This document shows positions 19,590-23,475 of a DNA stretch of 23,475 nt, one piece after another; within the stretch, counting starts at the first letter, position 1, and each line of letters begins with the position of its first letter. Below the pieces are notes generated by a model that saw only the letters and a program-made list of their open reading frames with translations, had not been told where the DNA came from and made no database searches. Position numbers and translations under genes: made by a program. Source of the stretch: an uncultured Aquincola sp. (GTDB lineage Bacteria > Pseudomonadota > Gammaproteobacteria > Burkholderiales > Burkholderiaceae). The stretch is from positions 1-23,475 of the forward strand of contig CAKZXL010000451.1 of assembly GCA_937883885.1 (NCBI GenBank). The letters run 5' to 3'.

Positions 19590-21572
19590 TCATTTTGACC
19601 AAGGCAGGATGATGTTGACCAGTAGACCTTTCTCTGGGTTGCTCGATCGGGCGAAGGTGACGCTCGAATTGGTGTGGTTGGCGAGCTCAAGGCATGTCGC
19701 GATGCCAAGCCCGCTGCCCTGGACCCCGATTGAGGACACTCCGCGGAAGAATGGTTCGCCGAGTCGCGAGAGCTCCTCCGGCTTCATGCCCGGCCCCGAG
19801 TCCTCGACTTCAACGTGCAGAGCGCGCTCTTCGGCCCTTAAGCGGACTTCGATCAGGCCGCCGGGTGGCGAGTAGCGCATGGCGTTGGTGAGCACGATGT
19901 TGAGCATCGAGATCAGCGATGGCGTGTGCACCATCACTTGCCTATCGCTGGCGCCCTCGACGGTGACAACCTGGTCCCGATGCGCGCCTTCGCGTGCAGC
20001 TACGGCGTCAGCCACCTCCTTGACAAGCCCATCCACTCGCGTAGCGTGGAGTCTGTCTTGAACATGGGCGCTTCGTAGTTTCATCAACTCTAGCGACCCG
20101 CGCACAACCTCTGACAGCCGCCGAGCTTCTGCAGCCGCAAGGTTCAACAACCGCTTCACCTCAGGGTTGCCGCTGACTCCGAACTGCCGGGTCAGTAGGT
20201 CCACCACGGCCTGGACATGCATTGCTGGGCCGCTCACCGCCTGGGCCATGTGGCGCAGGTAGTGGGTTTGGGCATTGCGGTCGGCCTCACCACGCATGAC
20301 CTGAAGCTGTGCAAGCAGCGCCTCTGTGATGTCGGAGCTGACGCCGAGCATGGCCACGAACCTGCCCTCGGCGTCGAACAGCGGTGCGCAGTTGGCTTGG
20401 TACGTTTTGGTTTCGCCGTCGAGATCCTGCCGTAGCACCCTCGACCATTTCGCGCGTGTCCGCAGCGCCTCTAGGATGCCGGAGCGAACCGACACGCTAT
20501 CCTGCAGCGAGTCGACTGCCTTCGAAAGCGTGGTGTCCCCCTCTGGAATTCCGATCAAATCCTGCCAAGGGCCAATCAGCTCGACCCGCTCATCGTCATG
20601 CACCAGCCAAACAAGAATACCGGCGCTCTTCGCGGCGCTGCGAAGCGTGGTGCGAACGAGGTCGGCTCCGACCACGCGACTGCGATGAATCGCATCTTTC
20701 AGGGCGAGCTGGCGGATGACGCCGCGGCGGCGAGCAAGCAGGGCGATCAGTGCAATCAGGTAGGCGGCGACCGAGCCGAAGGCGAAGTAGCGGCCTTCGG
20801 TCATACGGTAGGATTGTTTGAGATTCTTGCCCGCCCGCCCCGTCAACTTCAGCTGCAGGTCCCCGAGCCTGAACGGCAACTGCGCCTCGTAAGTCGGGTC
20901 ACCGTCCTCCCACTTTGCTGTCCTGGCGATGTCACGGCCTTCATGACTCAAGGAGTAGCGGAGCGCGAGGGCGCTTGACCCGGCAGACAGCGCCAGGAAG
21001 TCGGTCAGCGGCAGTGAGGCACAAGCGATGCGCCCGGGACGCGCGTTCGCACAGATGGCGATGGTCTGCGGCGACGCGTCCGGCCACAAAAGCGGAGCCT
21101 GGTCTACGCGGGCTGAGACCATGTCCTGCGGCAGGCTGAAAATGTCGTCAGCGGGGTTCGCGTTGAGCAGTGGCGAGTCGACGGTCTTGTAGGCGTCGCC
21201 GACCCGCGCCAGAAAGCGCAGCTCTACTTGTGGAAGCACGCTGGCGAAATCGAGTGTCGCGCCGTCGAGGCGATCCTGCGCGGCCGCGAGCGCAGCGCGC
21301 ATTCTCAGCGTCTCCAACAACTGAGCTGCGGACCGTGACGTCGGCGCGAGCCGCTCGCGCACCACCCCATGCAGGTCGCGGCTGCGCGATGCTTCGTACA
21401 GGAGACCCCCTCCGCACATCACTGCGGCAGCGAAGGTGGTGATGGCAACAAGCGCCCAGTGCCGTTTGCGTCCCGACTTCCAATCGTCTTTCTCTACGTA
21501 CCGCAGGCTACCTCCCAGTTGACCGATGTCGTCTTGGCAAGGTCTGCTTCGGAAACGAGAGTCAGCGTGCAA
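19590..21572 (-). CDS. Membrane sensor histidine kinase lacking the phospho-accepting His
   Basis: This is a 660-residue protein. Membrane helices at about 39-58 and 263-281 bracket a periplasmic sensor of about 200 residues. A PAS-like domain follows (about 300-418, ending MLGVSSDITEALLAQLQ), then a helical hairpin (about 430-500) and an ATPase domain. The ATPase motifs are intact: N box N563 (NIVLTNAMRYSPPGG), G1 at 591-595 (DSGPG), F box (EPFFRG) and G2 at 619-623 (GSGLG). In the helix where the motif SHELRTPL is expected, the sequence is MAQAVSGPA with Q444 in place of His. No adjacent response regulator is present. The start at 21572 is TTG and uncertain. It is followed by the recombinase-like gene. 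Confidence 0.88.
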   Translation of the reverse strand: MHADSRFRSRPCQDDIGQLGGSLRYVEKDDWKSGRKRHWALVAITTFAAAVMCGGGLLYEASRSRDLHGVVRERLAPTSRSAAQLLETLRMRAALAAAQDRLDGATLDFASVLPQVELRFLARVGDAYKTVDSPLLNANPADDIFSLPQDMVSARVDQAPLLWPDASPQTIAICANARPGRIACASLPLTDFLALSAGSSALALRYSLSHEGRDIARTAKWEDGDPTYEAQLPFRLGDLQLKLTGRAGKNLKQSYRMTEGRYFAFGSVAAYLIALIALLARRRGVIRQLALKDAIHRSRVVGADLVRTTLRSAAKSAGILVWLVHDDERVELIGPWQDLIGIPEGDTTLSKAVDSLQDSVSVRSGILEALRTRAKWSRVLRQDLDGETKTYQANCAPLFDAEGRFVAMLGVSSDITEALLAQLQVMRGEADRNAQTHYLRHMAQAVSGPAMHVQAVVDLLTRQFGVSGNPEVKRLLNLAAAEARRLSEVVRGSLELMKLRSAHVQDRLHATRVDGLVKEVADAVAAREGAHRDQVVTVEGASDRQVMVHTPSLISMLNIVLTNAMRYSPPGGLIEVRLRAEERALHVEVEDSGPGMKPEELSRLGEPFFRGVSSIGVQGSGLGIATCLELANHTNSSVTFARSSNPEKGLLVNIILPWSK

Positions 21573-21817
21573 CCGCCCAACTGCCGTCGGGAGTCATCAG
21601 CCAGCGGCTTGGCCACCCAACGCGCTTTGCGCTCAGATGCCGGTGCCGACCTTGACCTCCCACGTTATCCCCAATGCACAGAAAAGTCGATTAACGGCCC
21701 TGCTAACCATGGCTGCTCTGTGGGTGACGGTCAATATTTGCCGCTTGACGCTGCGGTTGAACTGGTTGGGTGCTTCCGTTGGCCAGCTATGTGTGTGTTG
21801 GTGAGCTCAAAGGGCCG
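21573..21817. other. Kinase upstream region with a spaced 10-bp inverted repeat
   Basis: No gene longer than about 30 codons is supportable here. TAACGGCCCT (21692-21701) and AGGGCCGTTA (21811-21820) are perfect inverted copies flanking 109 bp. The right copy overlaps the stop codon of the small ORF at 21818-21982. The left copy lies about 120 bp upstream of the kinase start. Confidence 0.4.
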
Positions 21818-21982
21818 TTAGTGGATTTTTGAGGAAAATTCCACGATGATCGCCAGAATGGCTGCACCGAGAACGGCCCCTGCGACTGCAGCGCCGGCCA
21901 GCTGCCGCGCAGTGCGTTTCAACGCGCTGCTCGCTGGAAGTGAGCTGCCGCGGGGCGGCGGCCGCGGGCCAGCGCGAACCAC
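21818..21982 (-). CDS. 54-residue single-pass membrane protein
   Basis: A GTG at 21982 with a GAAGG ribosome binding site three bases before it opens a frame of 54 codons. A Pro/Arg-rich N-terminus is followed by a basic stretch (ALKRTARQ), a clear membrane helix (LAGAAVAGAVLGAAILAIIVEF) and a short tail. The hydrophobic helix in this frame only is the main evidence. It overlaps the end of the 21919-22170 ORF in another frame, so the two may be coupled or may be one gene split by a frameshift. Confidence 0.45.
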   Translation of the reverse strand: MVRAGPRPPPRGSSLPASSALKRTARQLAGAAVAGAVLGAAILAIIVEFSSKIH

Positions 21983-22170
21983 TGCCCTTCGTCGTCATAT
22001 GCATCAGGCCAGCCGCCGGTGCTTGCCCTGCAAGATTGCTGGCCGGCCACTTGGGAGGCGCAGTCGCAGAGCTCAGCGGGTTCTTCCGACGCCAACGAAG
22101 CGCTGGCAGCCACTGTTCTTTCGACTTGGGCAAATCCGTCGTCTCCGGCTATGCCAGCGATAACGGCCAT
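21919..22170 (-). CDS. Small hypothetical protein after dsbC fragment
   Basis: This is an 83-residue ORF of natural composition (MAVIAGIAGDDGFAQVERTVAASASLASEEPAELCDCASQVAGQQ...YDDEGQWFALARGRRPAAAHFQRAAR). It begins 24 bp after the dsbC stop. No family and no clear ribosome binding site are seen. Its end overlaps the start of the membrane ORF at 21818-21982; a single frameshift would fuse them into one tail-anchored protein. Confidence 0.33.
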   Translation of the reverse strand: MAVIAGIAGDDGFAQVERTVAASASLASEEPAELCDCASQVAGQQSCRASTGGWPDAYDDEGQWFALARGRRPAAAHFQRAAR

Positions 22171-22193
22171 GGCAGAAGGTCTCAGGAGTCGCT

Positions 22194-22716
22194 TTACTTC
22201 TGCACGGCAGCTAGCCGAGCCTCAAGCGCCGCAGCGTCCATCAAGCCGGAGATGCGTGAGCCGTCTGCCAGGAACATGGTGGGCGTGCCGCGCACCTTCA
22301 GCTCCTGTGCGAGCTTTCCGTTGCGAGCCAGGCCAGACACGTCGCAGGCACCCTCCGCCTTGACCGCCTGTCCGGCCATCACGAGATCCCACGCGCCGGC
22401 GCGGTCGCCGGAACACCACACGGCCTCGTTCTTTGCCTGCGATTCGGGGCCCAGGATGGCGATGGGGAACGTGAACACGGTGACGTTCTGCAACTTGTCC
22501 AGCTGTGGGTGCAGCGCCTTGCAGTAGCCGCACCTCGGGTCCTCGAAGGTCACCAGCACGCGGCCCGGGACGGTCTTGCCGCGCACCGTCTTGATGGCGT
22601 CGTTCAGGTTGAGCGTTCGCCAGTCCAGCACCGGCAGGTCACCGCTCTCGAGCTTGAGCTTCTTCACCGCAGTAACGGACGTGCGGGAATCGAGGTCGAC
22701 TAGGTGGCCATCGAAC
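22194..22716 (-). pseudogene. dsbC: dsbC-like thiol:disulfide isomerase, 5' end removed by IS66
   Basis: The remaining 174 or so codons begin within FDGHLVDL, the end of the DsbC dimerisation domain. They continue through a complete thioredoxin-fold domain with the active site CGYC (VTFEDPRCGYCKALHPQL) and the cis-Pro loop RGTPTMFLADGSRISG. DsbC proteins isomerise disulfides in the periplasm and need an N-terminal signal peptide and dimer domain; both are missing. The coding sequence is cut at about 22717, where the IS66-family element begins (GTAA end). The frame runs on into the element to 22769 by chance. The product, if made, would stay in the cytoplasm. Confidence 0.8.
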
Positions 22717-22825
22717 GTAATAGTCCGACCACCCCCACCATTGCCTGATCGCCCACAGATGCCAAGCATCTGGACCCAAGCGCCACCCGCTTGGAGGTGT
22801 GCGCTTCGTGGAGATGGTGCACACC

Positions 22826-23233
22826 ATGAAGAGTGAGCAAGACGCGTCCAGGCGCCAACGGCGGCAGCACGAGCGCGGGTTCAAGGAAGAGTTGGTCCGC
22901 CAGAGCCTGCAGCCGGGCGCGTCGGTATCGGCCATCGCGCTGGACAACGGCATCAATGCCAACATGCTGTTCAAGTGGCGCCGGGAGCATCTGCGAGCCG
23001 CTTCACCCCGAACTGCTGCGACCGTGCTGCTGCCGGTGGAAGTCGCGCCAGCGGACGAAGCGCTCGCGATGCCCTCGGCGACCACGCCGGTGCTGCCGAC
23101 CGCGCCGGCCAGGCCCTCGCCGCGCGGCGGCGTGATCGAACTGGAAGTGGCTGGCGTGCAACTGCGCCTGCGCGGCCCGGTCGACGAGGCCAGTCTGTGC
23201 AGCGTGCTGCGCGCGCTGCGCCAGACGCCATGA
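22826..23233 (+). CDS. tnpA: IS66-family accessory protein TnpA
   Basis: This is a 135-residue basic protein from the ATG at 22826; ATGs at 22799 and 22814 are in frame too. The N-terminal helix-turn-helix ([44 protein letters not shown]) is the IS3/IS66 OrfA-type DNA-binding domain, and the tail [29 protein letters not shown] is typical of IS66 TnpA. Its TGA overlaps the tnpB ATG (ATGA), as usual in this family. Confidence 0.88.
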   Translation: MKSEQDASRRQRRQHERGFKEELVRQSLQPGASVSAIALDNGINANMLFKWRREHLRAASPRTAATVLLPVEVAPADEALAMPSATTPVLPTAPARPSPRGGVIELEVAGVQLRLRGPVDEASLCSVLRALRQTP

Positions 23234-23475
23234 TCGGCCCGCGTGCCGGAACCCGTGTCTGGCTGGCCGCCGGCGTCACCGACATGCGCTGCGGTATCGA
23301 CTCACTGGCCGCCAAGGTACACACGGTACTGGCTGAGGACCCGTATGCCGGCCACGTGTTTGCGTTCCGCGGACGCCGAGGCGACCTCATCAAGCTGCTG
23401 TGGAGCGACGGCGACGGCATGTGCCTGCTGACCAAGCGGCTCGAACGCGGCCGCTTCATCTGGCCGCAGGCCGAC
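23230..23475 (+). CDS. tnpB: IS66-family TnpB, partial at window end
   Basis: The first 82 residues are seen. [71 protein letters not shown] is the standard IS66 Orf2/TnpB sequence, with F.FRGRR.D.IK.L.WDG-type motifs. It is required for transposition in this family, though its biochemical role is not settled. The gene continues past the end of the window. Confidence 0.92.
   Translation, partial: MIGPRAGTRVWLAAGVTDMRCGIDSLAAKVHTVLAEDPYAGHVFAFRGRRGDLIKLLWSDGDGMCLLTKRLERGRFIWPQAD

Larger units (their letters stand above)
22717..23475 (+). mobile_element. IS66-family insertion sequence, left part
   Basis: The element starts at about 22717 with GTAATAGTCC, which has the GTAA terminus usual for IS66 ends, directly against dsbC coding sequence. 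It contains tnpA and the beginning of tnpB; the rest, including the DDE transposase tnpC, lies beyond the window. IS66 elements make 8-bp target duplications; CATCGAAC just before 22717 would be the left copy, to be matched at the unseen right end. The boundary is inferred, not confirmed by a second inverted repeat. Confidence 0.75.

Noticed and set aside
21664..21673. DnaA-box-like TTATCCCCA
   Set aside because: This is a single imperfect copy with no cluster, AT-rich region or rep gene nearby, so it does not support a replication origin.

Overview
The window is GC-rich, with long minus-strand operons broken by intergenic stretches full of inverted repeats. It carries two tyrosine recombinases plus a recombinase remnant, an orphan ParB-like protein, an IS66-family element, several decayed genes and almost no core metabolism. 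This looks like accessory DNA (megaplasmid, integrative element or genomic island) of a betaproteobacterium, most likely Burkholderiales. The PEP-CTERM protein, the plasmid-type ParB and the DUF3701-type integrase fit that host, but the taxonomic call is inference; no rRNA, tRNA or replication initiator was seen.

Layout. 1-367: no gene, but two copies of a 17-bp palindrome. 368-2142 (minus): three-gene operon led by a NYN-domain RNase-like protein. 2275-4218 (minus): large tyrosine recombinase with a 12-bp-arm operator-like repeat upstream. 4466-5777: junction zone with a second palindrome, a recombinase remnant, a stand-alone receiver domain and a LysR C-terminal fragment. 6027-7730: a PEP-CTERM secreted protein convergent with, and overlapping, a winged-helix/MmcB-like nuclease. 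7839-8924: an Xre regulator broken by an amber codon and small ORFs. 8991-10890: DNA repair group of a minimal ATP-dependent ligase and a hypothetical partner, divergent from a SRAP/HMCES-type protein. 10940-12670: small membrane proteins and a ParB-like protein with altered nucleotide-binding motifs. 13268-15571: a HerA-like ATPase convergent with a NucS-like nuclease bearing a C-terminal zinc ribbon. 15769-17998: an operon of a small unknown protein, RNase HII and a protein I read as a distant homologue of the anti-CRISPR AcrVA2. 18088-18340: a large nested inverted repeat and three 20-bp tandem repeats. 18344-21572: a degenerate tyrosine recombinase downstream of a membrane histidine kinase lacking its phospho-accepting histidine. 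21818-22716: small ORFs and a 5'-truncated dsbC. 22717-end: left end of an IS66-family element that cut dsbC.

The genes suggest a mobile element carrying nucleic-acid enzymes: two PD-(D/E)XK nucleases, a NYN RNase, RNase HII, a ligase, an abasic-site protein and a HerA ATPase. At least three promoters share a -35 hexamer TTGTCG with a 17-bp spacer. The best candidates for undescribed biology are the rnhB/AcrVA2-like operon, the HerA/NucS-like pair, and the tandem recombinase/kinase pair in which both proteins have lost catalytic histidines.
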